NCBI GenBank assembly: GCA_019120335.1
Contig: DWVH01000048.1
Span: 1 to 58,625 of the forward strand
Length of the DNA: 58,625 nucleotides
Reading direction: 5' to 3'
DNA from: Candidatus Enterococcus stercoripullorum
GTDB lineage: Bacteria > Bacillota > Bacilli > Lactobacillales > Enterococcaceae
The notes under the pieces were generated by a model. The model saw only the letters and a list, made by a program, of their open reading frames with translations, did not search any database and was not told the DNA's origin. Positions 1 through 8,183 of the stretch are shown in pieces. A program made the translations under genes and the position numbers. The number at the start of each line of letters is the position of its first letter. Within the stretch, counting starts at the first letter, position 1.

Positions 1-524
1 ATAATCCCTGCCAAATCATTTGATACTTCACCTTCCGTCCCCTTTGAATTGATAAAAAGCACATGCGCATGCGTATCTAAGCGTAAATTCCGAATCGTGT
101 CTTCATATTGATGGAATTGGTAGCGGCGTAATCCATAGCCATACGGATCAAACGCACATAAGAAGATAACAAAACTTTCTTTCAACTCATGGAAGGTTTG
201 TCCTTTCTTTAAGGTTTCATTATCAATTTGTGATTGATAGTATCTGGTACGCTTTCCTAAATCGCCGGTATTTTCCACCTGCATTTCAATATCATAATAA
301 CGTTTTTGAGCGTCTTACACCACGGCATCAAATCTGACACCGCGAGCGGAGGTTACTGGGGTAATATCGTGCTGGGCCTCTTTGTGAACAATGCTAGTAA
401 TGTTTAGTTCTGGTAAAATCGCGCGGATAATCGCTAAACAATTCTCATCGCTTTTCATAATCCAACCAAAGATGATATCATTGGTTAGTCCAAAATACAC
501 CTGGTTTTTATTTTCTTTTTTCAT
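1..524 (-). pseudogene. Rpn/PD-(D/E)XK family nuclease-transposase, nonsense mutated and cut by window edge
   Basis: The reading frame starts at ATG 524 behind a GGAGGAAGAAAGGA-like ribosome site and encodes the N-terminus of the recombination-promoting nuclease / PD-(D/E)XK putative transposase family (VYFGLTNDIIFGWIM, then GVRFDAVV). A TAA at 315-317 ends it after 69 residues. The same frame stays open beyond the stop to base 1 and continues the family: DAQKRYYDIEMQVENTG, then a region with YYQSQID and FVIFLCAFDPYG. The stop therefore lies between the first catalytic Asp (RFD) and the IEMQ catalytic strand, so the truncated product should be inactive. One base change (for example GAA to TAA) explains it. 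The 3' end lies outside the window. Family assignment is by motif recognition; a sequencing error at 315-317 is the alternative. Confidence 0.8.
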
Positions 525-990
525 GGAAATATCCTTTCTTCCTCCACAAATTTATTATACTATAAAACCTTTTCAATGAATATTAAAAGGAGCATGAACA
601 GTCAAACCAGCAAGGGATATACAAATGTGTAAACAAGATAATTGATACTGTTTTGCACTCAAAAAATTCGAAAAACTTCTAGCATAATATTGGAGATAAT
701 AAATTCTTACGTCGAGTTTAAACAATTAATAAATCATAAGTTTTCCCTCCACTTATTAAATACGCAAAATTTCCACAAAAGCGCGAAAAAAACCTCCCAA
801 AATTTTGGAAGGCGTGTGAATTTATTTTCATATTTTAGACATGCACTTTCCGTTTCTTTGTTTCACATACAACACTTTTGAACGACCATCAAACACGTCT
901 ATTCGTTAGCGCGCAAGGCTTACGGCAATTTTTACACCTTACAACTGTCAAACACGAGATTATGCTATTTTACAAGTCAAAGTACAAAAA
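525..990. other. Gene-free AT-rich stretch
   Basis: About 465 bases between the start of the broken nuclease and the terminator of the SDR gene. Short ORFs here have no ribosome site or recognisable product. The only structure I see is an inverted repeat at 793-812 (CCTCCCAAAATTTTGGAAGG), which could be a weak hairpin. No RNA gene or mobile-element end is recognised. Confidence 0.5.
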
Positions 991-1027
991 CAACCCACAA
1001 AAGTAGCTAATCTACCTTTGTGGGTTG
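991..1027 (-). terminator. Rho-independent terminator of the SDR operon
   Basis: CAACCCACAAA pairs with TTTGTGGGTTG around an inner GTAG/CTAC pair. On the minus strand it is followed by a T-rich run, right after the SDR stop codon. Confidence 0.85.
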
Positions 1028-1035
1028 AAAATATT

Positions 1036-1776
1036 TTATTTGATTGTCCAGCCGCCATCAAAAGGAACAATGGCACCGTGAAGATAACTACTTTTTTCAC
1101 TGGCTAAAAACAAGGTAAGCTCGGCGACTTCGGCTGCTTGGGCCCAGCGTTTGATCGGTGTTTCATCAGCAACCCATTGCGCCATCGCACCATCGCCTGC
1201 AAAATCAGCTGCATTCATTGGGGTTTGAATCGCACCTGGAGCAATGGCCTTAACAGAAATATGGTCCTTCCCATGATCATAAGCAAGTTGTTTGGTCAGT
1301 CCGGCAATGGCATGCTTAGAGGCAGTATAGCTCACACCGCCACCACCTGCGATAAGACTAGCGACCGAAGCCATATTGATGACTACCCCACCGCCAGCTT
1401 GTATCATTTGCGGAATAACTAGCTTACAAAAATAAAACATACTATCCAAATTTGTCCGCAATACTTGATGCCACTGATCGATTGAAGTCTCAGCTATGGT
1501 TGCATAATTATCTAGGACACCTGCCGTATTTAGCAAAATATCTACTTTACCAAAATGTTGACAGCACTTTTCTACGGCTTGTTTACATACTTGACTATCG
1601 CTCACATCCCCTTGAAAATAAACAAAGTGAGGACTATCCGCAAGATTTTCCGGCATTTCTTGGCAATCCACCCCAAAAACTTTGGCACCATTTGCTAGAA
1701 ATATCTTCGCCTGCGCCAAACCAATACCCGATGCTACCCCAGTGACAAGCACGACCTTTTTATTAAATTCACTCAT
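1036..1776 (-). CDS. SDR family NAD(P)-dependent oxidoreductase (FabG-like)
   Basis: A classical short-chain dehydrogenase of 246 residues. It has the dinucleotide-binding TGVASGIG at residues 12-19, NTAG at 83-86, the structural Asn110, catalytic Ser137 and the Tyr150-x3-Lys154 pair (YTASK). The C-terminus ends in PFDGGWTIK, typical of the family. The aspartate at the end of beta-2 (GVDC) hints at NAD(H) preference, which is inference. It is probably an oxidoreductase of a small alcohol or ketone; the substrate cannot be told and it need not be fatty-acid FabG. It is the last gene of a three-gene minus-strand operon: its ATG overlaps the TGA of the DUF2829 gene by four bases (ATGA), so translation is probably coupled. 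Confidence 0.88.
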   Translation of the reverse strand: MSEFNKKVVLVTGVASGIGLAQAKIFLANGAKVFGVDCQEMPENLADSPHFVYFQGDVSDSQVCKQAVEKCCQHFGKVDILLNTAGVLDNYATIAETSIDQWHQVLRTNLDSMFYFCKLVIPQMIQAGGGVVINMASVASLIAGGGGVSYTASKHAIAGLTKQLAYDHGKDHISVKAIAPGAIQTPMNAADFAGDGAMAQWVADETPIKRWAQAAEVAELTLFLASEKSSYLHGAIVPFDGGWTIK

Positions 1777-2003
1777 TTGGCATATTCCACAATTTGCCAG
1801 TCGTCAGCTAAAATATCACAAACTGTTGGGGCAAAACTTGAAAATCCTTCATCTGAGGTTTTGATTAATAAATAGGGTGTCACTGGTGATTCATCATAAG
1901 TTTGGCCTGATACTAAAGTGACATAAAGTTCAAAACCACTCCAACCTTTACGAATGATTTTCGCTCCTTTTTTTAATTCTGGCAATACTTCTTCAAATGT
2001 CAT
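1773..2003 (-). CDS. DUF2829 / Tad2-like small protein
   Basis: A 76-residue protein. The start is ATG 2003, preceded by GGAGGAAGGATAAT; a longer frame starting upstream would run into the methyltransferase gene. It matches the DUF2829 pattern: an N-terminal helix (MTFEEVLPELKKG), an RKGW motif near residue 20, a beta-rich middle with PYLLIKT, and a C-terminal ADDWQIV. DUF2829 is the fold of phage Tad2, which sequesters the cyclic-nucleotide signal of Thoeris defence; many chromosomal members have no known role. Here it sits between an O-methyltransferase (1-nt gap) and an SDR (4-nt overlap), so it is translated with metabolic genes and no phage gene is near. Family call is confident, function is not. 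Confidence 0.75.
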   Translation of the reverse strand: MTFEEVLPELKKGAKIIRKGWSGFELYVTLVSGQTYDESPVTPYLLIKTSDEGFSSFAPTVCDILADDWQIVEYAK

Positions 2004-2004
2004 A

Positions 2005-2715
2005 TTATCCTTCCTCCGATATCCGTAATGTTGTGGCATCTATTTCATCCACTTCTTTTGTAATCAAAGCAATACCATCCCCTAAAGGTACAAGTGAAGT
2101 CGTTAAATCGGGGTGGGTATTAATCACTTGTAAAAATTCATTTAGTTTACGATGAATGGCACGTTTCCCACGAGGAATGCTTTCATAAGGATCTAAAATG
2201 GTACCACCTTGGAAAATATCATCCACCATTAAGACGCCACCTTTTTTCAATAACCGTAAACACTCTGGCAAGAACTCGATGTATTTTGACTTCGCACTAT
2301 CCATAAAAATAAAATCATATGGACCCGTCAATGTGGGTAAAATATCTGCTGCTTGGCCTTCCAAAAGTGTGACTTTATCCGTTAAGCCAAGACGTTCATA
2401 AGTTTTTTTTGCCTTGTCAATCATTACATCGAAGCGATCAATAGTAGTAACTTGACCCTTTTCGCCGACAAATTGCGCCATTAAACTAGAAGAAAAACCA
2501 ATCGCACAACCTATTTCTAATATATTTTGTGGCTTGATTTGGCCTAGTAAAAATTGCATAAAGACCACGGTTTCATGCGGAATAATGGGCACTTCTTGTT
2601 CATTGGCCTCAAGTTCGACCTTGCCCAGCTCACCGGCTAAAGGTTTTTGTGCCGTTCTTAGGTATTGGACTAATTCTTTCATCACCACAGGACGGTGCAT
2701 CATTTCATTTCTCAA
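2005..2715 (-). CDS. SAM-dependent O-methyltransferase (class I, CCoAOMT-like)
   Basis: A Rossmann methyltransferase of about 236 residues. Motif I is ILEIGCAIGFSS, followed by the acidic strand VTTIDRF and DFIFMDSAK (metal/SAM-binding region), then VLMVDDIF, as in the caffeoyl-CoA / YrrM-type O-methyltransferase family. I place the start at TTG 2715 (product begins with LRNEMMHRPVV), which has AAAGGAAAGGA eight bases upstream; an upstream ATG at 2754 has no ribosome site. The substrate is unknown. It is the first gene of the operon with the DUF2829 protein and the SDR. No clear promoter was identified in the spacer behind it. Confidence 0.82.
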   Translation of the reverse strand: MRNEMMHRPVVMKELVQYLRTAQKPLAGELGKVELEANEQEVPIIPHETVVFMQFLLGQIKPQNILEIGCAIGFSSSLMAQFVGEKGQVTTIDRFDVMIDKAKKTYERLGLTDKVTLLEGQAADILPTLTGPYDFIFMDSAKSKYIEFLPECLRLLKKGGVLMVDDIFQGGTILDPYESIPRGKRAIHRKLNEFLQVINTHPDLTTSLVPLGDGIALITKEVDEIDATTLRISEEG

Positions 2716-2824
2716 ATTATTAATTCCTTTCCTTTGATTATCAACTTCTTCCATTATAACGAACGCTGTGTTTCTTTACAACAGTCATAAATCATCCAGT
2801 GAAGCAAAGGAATACTAAAAAACA

Positions 2825-2870
2825 GACAAAGCCCTTTTATGTCAGGAAAAAAACATAAAAAGGCTCTGTC
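2825..2870 (-). terminator. Rho-independent terminator after the Gfo/Idh/MocA gene
   Basis: GACAAAGCCCTTTTATGT pairs with ACATAAAAAGGCTCTGTC around a 10-nt loop. On the minus strand the stem is followed by TGTTTTTTAG. It separates the dehydrogenase gene from the downstream methyltransferase operon. Confidence 0.88.
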
Positions 2871-2902
2871 AATGGCTAGTAGTATATAGTTTAAATCTGA
2901 AA

Positions 2903-3919
2903 TTACGAAAGCTGGTGGATAGCAGCCTCTAGTAATTTCATCTGAAGCAGTGTTTCTTCATCTTTTACGAGTTTTTCCTTACCTAACACTAGAGTATCGT
3001 AAAGAGCCTCGTAAAACCGGCTATAATCGCCCACTTCTGAGATGACTTTTTCTTCATGGTAGTTGCCACAGTCATCTACATAAGTTAAAGTGCCATAATG
3101 CTCTGGTAAATCAACCCCAAAATCAGGATGAGTCGGCATATAAAACATCTTCAAGTGCTCTTCTTGGCGGTCTTTGGTTTCTTTAACAAACATGCCTTTT
3201 GTTCCATAGACGATGAAACTTGGACGTGGTTTGATACGAAAATAACTTGATTTCACGGAAACTTTTAACTTACCATAATACAAATCAAGGTCGAAGTAAT
3301 CATTCATGCGGCCTTCACCAAGTAATTGACGCACTTCAGTATGTACATTATCAGGTTCACCAAAGTAAGAAATCACCTGATCAAGCGTATGACAGGCATG
3401 CCCATATAGGAAACTTTCGGCCACTGAAAAATGCGCAACGCTTTGTGGCACTTCTGGACGGAAATAATCAAAATGCATTTCCACTTCCAATAAATCTCCT
3501 AGTTTACCACTTTCAATCACTCTTTGTACCGTTAAAAAGTCCGAATCAAAGCGACGATTTTGATAACATTGCACAAAAAGTCCTCTCTCATTCGCAAGGT
3601 CAAATAATTCTTGTGCCTCGTCATAACTTAATGAAAACGGCTTTTCAACTAAAACATTCTTTCCATGTAACAAACAATCTTTGGCTAATGGATAGTGTGA
3701 AGCATTCGGTGTCGTAATAATCACTAACTGAATCTCATCATCTTGGTAAATATCCTCAATATTCGTGGTATAATGTACCCCTTCAATTGGCGTCCAAGCT
3801 TGAGATAAGTGTCTGGAATAAATCGTCTTAACACGAATTTTGTCTTTTTGTTTTAACACAAAGGGCATGTGATACCGATTCGTACTCTTGCCATTTCCAA
3901 TGTATGCTACTGTTAACAT
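2903..3919 (-). CDS. Gfo/Idh/MocA family oxidoreductase
   Basis: 338 residues with an N-terminal Rossmann fold (VAYIGNGKS), the family's conserved lysine motif (LVEKPFSL, near residue 93) and a C-terminal alpha/beta substrate domain containing FLYGHACHTLDQ. The family oxidises or reduces sugars, inositols or their derivatives with NAD(P). Related Firmicute members act as scyllo-inositol or myo-inositol dehydrogenases, but the substrate here is not determined. The start ATG 3919 has GGGAGGG upstream. It is divergent from an RpiR-type regulator, a family that usually senses phosphosugars, so the regulator may control it. No transporter or kinase sits beside it to name a pathway. Confidence 0.85.
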   Translation of the reverse strand: MLTVAYIGNGKSTNRYHMPFVLKQKDKIRVKTIYSRHLSQAWTPIEGVHYTTNIEDIYQDDEIQLVIITTPNASHYPLAKDCLLHGKNVLVEKPFSLSYDEAQELFDLANERGLFVQCYQNRRFDSDFLTVQRVIESGKLGDLLEVEMHFDYFRPEVPQSVAHFSVAESFLYGHACHTLDQVISYFGEPDNVHTEVRQLLGEGRMNDYFDLDLYYGKLKVSVKSSYFRIKPRPSFIVYGTKGMFVKETKDRQEEHLKMFYMPTHPDFGVDLPEHYGTLTYVDDCGNYHEEKVISEVGDYSRFYEALYDTLVLGKEKLVKDEETLLQMKLLEAAIHQLS

Positions 3920-4253
3920 GAAAAAACCCTCCCATTCTGAATTGCATTATAGCAAGAAAAAAGTGGTATAGACAATTCTCGCATTATGTTTTGGCAATAT
4001 CTTTCATTAATAACTAGGCAAATATTAAATCATTGAACATTTTGTTTACTGATAATTTTTTGTTTACTTTGTTCATTATTTCATTTAACTCATTTCTAGC
4101 ATTTTGATAAACTTTGAAATCTACACAAGTAAAATATTTTACTATATTGACGAAAAGTTTCACAAATATTTAGATAACTTAAGTTTTTATTTTAGCTTCA
4201 GTTTGCCATATGCTATAATGAATTGACAATAATTTGAATAGGGAGAAATGATG
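3920..4253. promoter_or_regulatory. Divergent control region of the dehydrogenase and RpiR regulator
   Basis: A strongly AT-rich 330-bp spacer. It contains two exact direct repeats TTTGTTTACT at 4041-4050 and 4059-4068 (18-bp period), candidates for a regulator site. Toward the RpiR gene there is an extended -10 (TGC-TATAAT, ending near 4219). The ribosome site GGGAG is at 4241-4245. No gene lies in this interval. Confidence 0.45.
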
Positions 4254-5147
4254 ATGTTCTTGCTCGATAAATTACAAGCAACCACCAACTTAACCGCCAA
4301 TGAAGAGCGAATTGCGACTTTTATCTTGAGTCATATCGATGAAATTCCGCAAATGACCATTGAGGACTTGGCAAAAAAAACGTATACTTCCCATTCTGCT
4401 ATCGTACGTCTAGCCAAAAAACTAGATTATGAAGGATTTAAGGAATTCAAGGCGGAACTGGTCGAGATTGTTTATCGTAATCTGCATAAAATCGACAATG
4501 TCAATCCAAACTTTCCTTTTGAACCAAGTGATAATTCAGAAATCATCGCAAAGAAAATGGCCACTTTGTATACTGAGACTATTCAACGTTCGGTCGTGCA
4601 GCTTGACTATCCTTTACTCGAACAAGTCGCAAAACTGTTGCTAAAAGCCAAACGTATTTTTATATTTGCTCAAGGGGACACGCAGATTCGTTGCCGCGGT
4701 TTTCAAAATAAATTGATGAAGATTAATAGATTCCCCATTATTGGTGAAGAATATGCTGATGAAGATTGGGTAGCTGCGAATATCACTGAAGAAGATTGTG
4801 TGATGATTTTATCTTATAGTGGACGCATAAAGCAATACGAGCGTTTTTTACAGCTTTTTCATGATAAAAAGATTCCTAGCGTGTTATTCACCGGTAATGC
4901 CCATGGCGAGCTAAATGAATTAGCTGATTATGTGCAAGTCGTGACACAAACGGAATATGATTTTTGGAAAATCGGGACATTCTCTTCGCAAGTGGCCTTC
5001 CAATATATTTTAGATACACTCTTCTCAATTATGTATAGCCAGGATTATCAAAAAAATGTGGTGAATTTGAAGAATAAATATCACTTATTGAAAAAAGGCT
5101 TGCTTGCCGGTGAAAACCCAGCCGAAAATGATCAGTTGAATGATTAA
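4254..5147 (+). CDS. MurR/RpiR family transcriptional regulator
   Basis: About 297 residues. The N-terminal RpiR helix-turn-helix (residues 1-75) includes ANEERIATFIL, the helix pair MTIEDLAKKTYTSHSAIVRL and the family hallmark FKEFKAEL. A C-terminal SIS domain follows (KRIFIFAQGDTQ, then VMILSYSGR), which in this family binds phosphosugars. Three ATG codons lie in a row at 4248, 4251 and 4254; I take the third because GGGAG at 4241-4245 then sits eight bases away. It is divergent from the Gfo/Idh/MocA dehydrogenase and is likely its regulator, possibly also self-regulating through the direct repeats between them. That link is inference. Confidence 0.85.
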   Translation: MFLLDKLQATTNLTANEERIATFILSHIDEIPQMTIEDLAKKTYTSHSAIVRLAKKLDYEGFKEFKAELVEIVYRNLHKIDNVNPNFPFEPSDNSEIIAKKMATLYTETIQRSVVQLDYPLLEQVAKLLLKAKRIFIFAQGDTQIRCRGFQNKLMKINRFPIIGEEYADEDWVAANITEEDCVMILSYSGRIKQYERFLQLFHDKKIPSVLFTGNAHGELNELADYVQVVTQTEYDFWKIGTFSSQVAFQYILDTLFSIMYSQDYQKNVVNLKNKYHLLKKGLLAGENPAENDQLND

Positions 5148-5150
5148 AAA

Positions 5151-5198
5151 AACTCCTACTCCATACGCTAAATGGCTGTATAGGGTAGAAGTTTTTTT
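5151..5198 (+). terminator. Terminator of the rpiR-type gene
   Basis: AACTCCTACTCCATAC pairs (with a few mismatches) with GTATAGGGTAGAAGTT and is followed by a run of eight T, directly after the stop codon. Confidence 0.85.
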
Positions 5199-5227
5199 TA
5201 TTTACTTGTTCTAGCTTTAAGTACATC

Positions 5228-5791
5228 CTATAGCAATACCTCCATATAACTTCGAACGATATTATCAACTCGGAATAATTTAGCGTATTCCATTAGCCGA
5301 TTTAGATTTTTATCTGTTCTAGAAATATATGTTTTCAAAGTCGCATTGAAATCCTGCACTTCCATTTTATTGCGATTTTAAATGAGATCACAGATTGTTC
5401 TTTCTAAATCATACATAGGAATCTTATGACCATCATTATCTTGCACAGCAATCTTACCGACATTTAGTAATTCTTTCTTCATAGTATAGACTTTACACCT
5501 TCCATCAACTTTCAATCGATGTGCATTATATCCACTATAAATAGTTAAAGTATGTAAGAGAGGCTCTCTATCAAGTAACTCATGACAATACAAGGTCTCA
5601 TCATGTGACAATACTGCGTTTGGACAACGTTGGTGTAGTACATAAAGTTCATCTATCCACGTCATCTCATCCACATAAATTCCTTTACGAACCGCTTGTA
5701 AGTCATTTTGAGAAAAAATTTGCGATTGTTTAGACGCTTTTTCCGCAAAAAAGATAAGCACTCTATGATAAAATCTAAAAAAAGAAAGCAC
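5228..5791 (-). pseudogene. AbiEi-like type IV antitoxin, decayed
   Basis: The frame encodes the core of an AbiEi-family antitoxin / abortive-infection regulator: VRKGIYV, then DELYVLHQRC, LSHDETLYCHELLDREP, SGYNAHRLK, VYTMKKELL and YDLERTICDLI. A TAA at 5378-5380 interrupts it. The same frame then reads on with NRNKMEVQDFNATLKTYI and ends with VRSYMEVLL and a TAG at 5228, exactly the family C-terminus. So one nonsense change (probably AAA to TAA) breaks an otherwise conserved frame. The N-terminal winged helix is also too short: the open frame begins inside the mgtE terminator hairpin (5783-5811), suggesting a 5' deletion. No AbiEii toxin gene is adjacent. It is a remnant of a mobile or defence locus. 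Confidence 0.78.
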
Positions 5792-5811
5792 CTTTACGTT
5801 AGGTACTTTCT
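5783..5811 (-). terminator. Terminator of the relQ-nadK-mgtE operon
   Basis: AGAAAGCACCT pairs with AGGTACTTTCT around a 7-nt loop; on the minus strand the hairpin ends in a run of seven T. It lies 24 bp after the mgtE stop codon and overlaps the open 5' end of the antitoxin remnant. Confidence 0.88.
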
Positions 5812-5834
5812 TGGCTGTTAAATTATTTTGCTGC

Positions 5835-7205
5835 TTATTTCATGAAATATTGCATGAAAAGGCTGGCGATATTGAAATATATTAACACACTGGTCAAGTC
5901 AGATAATGTTGAAATAAAGGGGCCACTTGCTACAGCTGGATCGAATCCAAGTTTGTCCATTAACATTGGAATAAAGGTACCAGCTAGATTAGCCACCGTA
6001 ATGGCACACATCATCGCAATCCCAATGACAAAACCTAAAATTGGATTGTGTTTCCAGATAGCGACTAAAGCAAAAATCACGATTCCTGTAATCAAACCGA
6101 TAATTAAACCAGTAATTAATTCGCTAATGACAGTAATCAAAAAACTACGATCTTTATCTTCGGGCATCGCAATTCGGCGAACTGCAACGGCTAGTGCTTG
6201 AGTCCCTGCATTTCCGGCTGTACCGGTAATCAACGAGATAAATACCGCTAAGATACTGGCTTCACTAACCAACTCTTCATAACGATTAATCATCGTAGCA
6301 GTGATCATCCCCAAGAATAACAAAGCAATCAACCAAGGTAAACGGCGACTGGCTGCTTTTAGGGGATTTTCATCAACTTCTTCAACGTTAACGGCCGCCA
6401 AACCTGAATAATCAGCAGTGGCTTCATCATCGATAACATCAATGATATCGTCAACAGTAACAATTCCGACTAAATGATCTTCGTAATCAACAACCGGCAA
6501 AGCTAAGAAGTCATAATCACGGAAAGTTTGCGCAACATCTTCTTGGTCATCACCAACATGCACACTTCGCACCCGTTCACTCATCACATCCGCAATCAAC
6601 GCGTCATCATCATTGACAATCAGATCACGTAAAGAAATAACCCCCACCAGATGGTCTTCAGCATCCACAACATAAATATAGTAAATGGTTTCGGCTACGT
6701 TGGCTTCTGATTTTAATACATACATCGCTGAACGCACAGTTTGATTTGCGACAATCGAAACATATTCGGTTGTCATAATGGATCCGGCTGTTTCATCTTC
6801 ATAATGTAATAATTCACGGATTTCACTCGCTACTTCTTTTTCCATTAAAGATAAATACATAGCCATTTGTTTTTTATCTAACGTATTCAAGATATCCACG
6901 GCATTATCGCTATACATCTCAGATAGCATGTTGGCCGCATAACTTGGACGCATCTCCGCAAGATAATCACTCATATTGTCATTATCTTCTTCCAAGACGT
7001 CAAACATATCCGCCATTTCTTTAGGAGACAGTAAAGAGTACAGCATCAGTCGTTCCTCGGTTGTCAGCGATTGGTAGAATTGTCCTTGTTCATAGTAGTG
7101 CATTTCAAGAAAATCATTTCTAAATTCCTGAATCTCATTGGCAAGTAATTCTTCTTTCAAACGTTCGAAACGATTTTGTAATTCTTGTTCTAATGTTTCT
7201 TCCAC
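5835..7205 (-). CDS. mgtE: Magnesium transporter MgtE
   Basis: 456 residues from the GTG at 7205, chosen because GAGGTG lies six bases upstream; the longer frame to 7262 has no ribosome site. The order is that of MgtE: an N-terminal helical superhelix rich in acidic residues (LYSLLSPKEMADMFD), two CBS domains (SIMTTEYVSI and DYDFLALPVVDYEDHLVG), the linker helix, then five membrane segments with the pore signature GTAGNAGTQALA. It imports Mg2+ and closes when cytosolic Mg2+ binds the N and CBS domains. No M-box leader fits in the 80-bp spacer. It is the last gene of the relQ-nadK-rluA operon. Confidence 0.95.
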   Translation of the reverse strand: MEETLEQELQNRFERLKEELLANEIQEFRNDFLEMHYYEQGQFYQSLTTEERLMLYSLLSPKEMADMFDVLEEDNDNMSDYLAEMRPSYAANMLSEMYSDNAVDILNTLDKKQMAMYLSLMEKEVASEIRELLHYEDETAGSIMTTEYVSIVANQTVRSAMYVLKSEANVAETIYYIYVVDAEDHLVGVISLRDLIVNDDDALIADVMSERVRSVHVGDDQEDVAQTFRDYDFLALPVVDYEDHLVGIVTVDDIIDVIDDEATADYSGLAAVNVEEVDENPLKAASRRLPWLIALLFLGMITATMINRYEELVSEASILAVFISLITGTAGNAGTQALAVAVRRIAMPEDKDRSFLITVISELITGLIIGLITGIVIFALVAIWKHNPILGFVIGIAMMCAITVANLAGTFIPMLMDKLGFDPAVASGPFISTLSDLTSVLIYFNIASLFMQYFMK

Positions 7206-7286
7206 TGTTCTCACCTCATTTTTCTTATATCTAGGCGACATCTTTCGTGGACAGCTAAACATTTAACTGCTCACGAAAAATTCGCA

Positions 7287-8183
7287 TTATTTGATTGTTT
7301 GCGCTAAATCTGCCATATCTTGGGGTAATGCTTGGGTAAAGTGTAAAGCTTCTTGCGTAAAAGGATGGGTAAATTGTAATTCGTAACAATGCAAGGCTTG
7401 ACGGTTCATCATTTCATCGACTAGACCACCATATAATTCATCGCCACGTAATGGGCACCCAATTGCTGCAAAATGCACCCGAATCTGGTGGGTACGGCCA
7501 GTATGAAGCTGAATGTCAACCAAAGCCAGCTCTTGGTTACATTTTTCTAACCAGTATTCGGTCTTGGCTTGCTTGCCCGAGTCGTCAATTTTCCGTTTTA
7601 AAAGCGAATCATAGTCTCTAGCAATCGGTAAATCAATCCATGCATGGTTTTTTAATTGTGCAAGATTACCAGTCACCAAGGCTTGATACCTCTTCACAAA
7701 TTGCTTATTACGTAACTGAACATCAAGTTTCGCATGGGCAAATCCGTGTTTGGCAAAGACCATCAATCCAGAAGTATCGCGATCTAATCTTGTGACAACA
7801 TGGATGACTTGATTGGCATAATTTTGACGTTTGTAATAAGCTTTCACGCGGTTAGCCATCGTACCATTGGGATGATATTGTGCCGGAATACTTGCGACAT
7901 TGGCAGGTTTGTTGACGACCAAAATATGCGCATCTTCATAAACGATATCAATCGGCGTCTCATCAAGCAGCACTGTTTCATGCTCGCCTTCATCAGGGAT
8001 TGTAATTTGCACGACATCCTGTGCTTTAAGCTGATATAAGACGTTTTCGATTTGGCCATTAACCGCAATTTGTCCCCCTTGAAACTTAATTTTTGCTAAT
8101 AAGCCTTTAGAGATTCCTTGTTCTTTTAGGAAATATTTGAGTTGTTGGCTTGCTGATTTTTCATAAATATATTGAAATTGCAT
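7287..8183 (-). CDS. RluA family pseudouridine synthase
   Basis: 298 residues. A short N-terminal S4-like region (about 1-65) is followed by the RluA catalytic domain with the hallmark HVVTRLDRDTSG; Asp134 is the catalytic residue that attacks the target uridine. HTGRTHQIRVHF near residue 230 is the second family motif. The family isomerises uridines in rRNA or tRNA; the target of this member is not known, and it corresponds to the YjbO-type genes found beside nadK in Firmicutes. Its ATG overlaps the nadK TAA by one base (TAATG), so the two are co-translated. Confidence 0.9.
   Translation of the reverse strand: MQFQYIYEKSASQQLKYFLKEQGISKGLLAKIKFQGGQIAVNGQIENVLYQLKAQDVVQITIPDEGEHETVLLDETPIDIVYEDAHILVVNKPANVASIPAQYHPNGTMANRVKAYYKRQNYANQVIHVVTRLDRDTSGLMVFAKHGFAHAKLDVQLRNKQFVKRYQALVTGNLAQLKNHAWIDLPIARDYDSLLKRKIDDSGKQAKTEYWLEKCNQELALVDIQLHTGRTHQIRVHFAAIGCPLRGDELYGGLVDEMMNRQALHCYELQFTHPFTQEALHFTQALPQDMADLAQTIK

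Noticed and set aside
580-960. Search for IS ends or an RNA gene in the first large gap
   Set aside because: Only a short imperfect hairpin at 793-812 was found; no terminal repeats, promoter-terminator pair or conserved RNA motif.
7206-7286. M-box (Mg2+) riboswitch ahead of mgtE
   Set aside because: The spacer to the upstream gene is only about 80 bp and contains no M-box core; mgtE is read from the operon.
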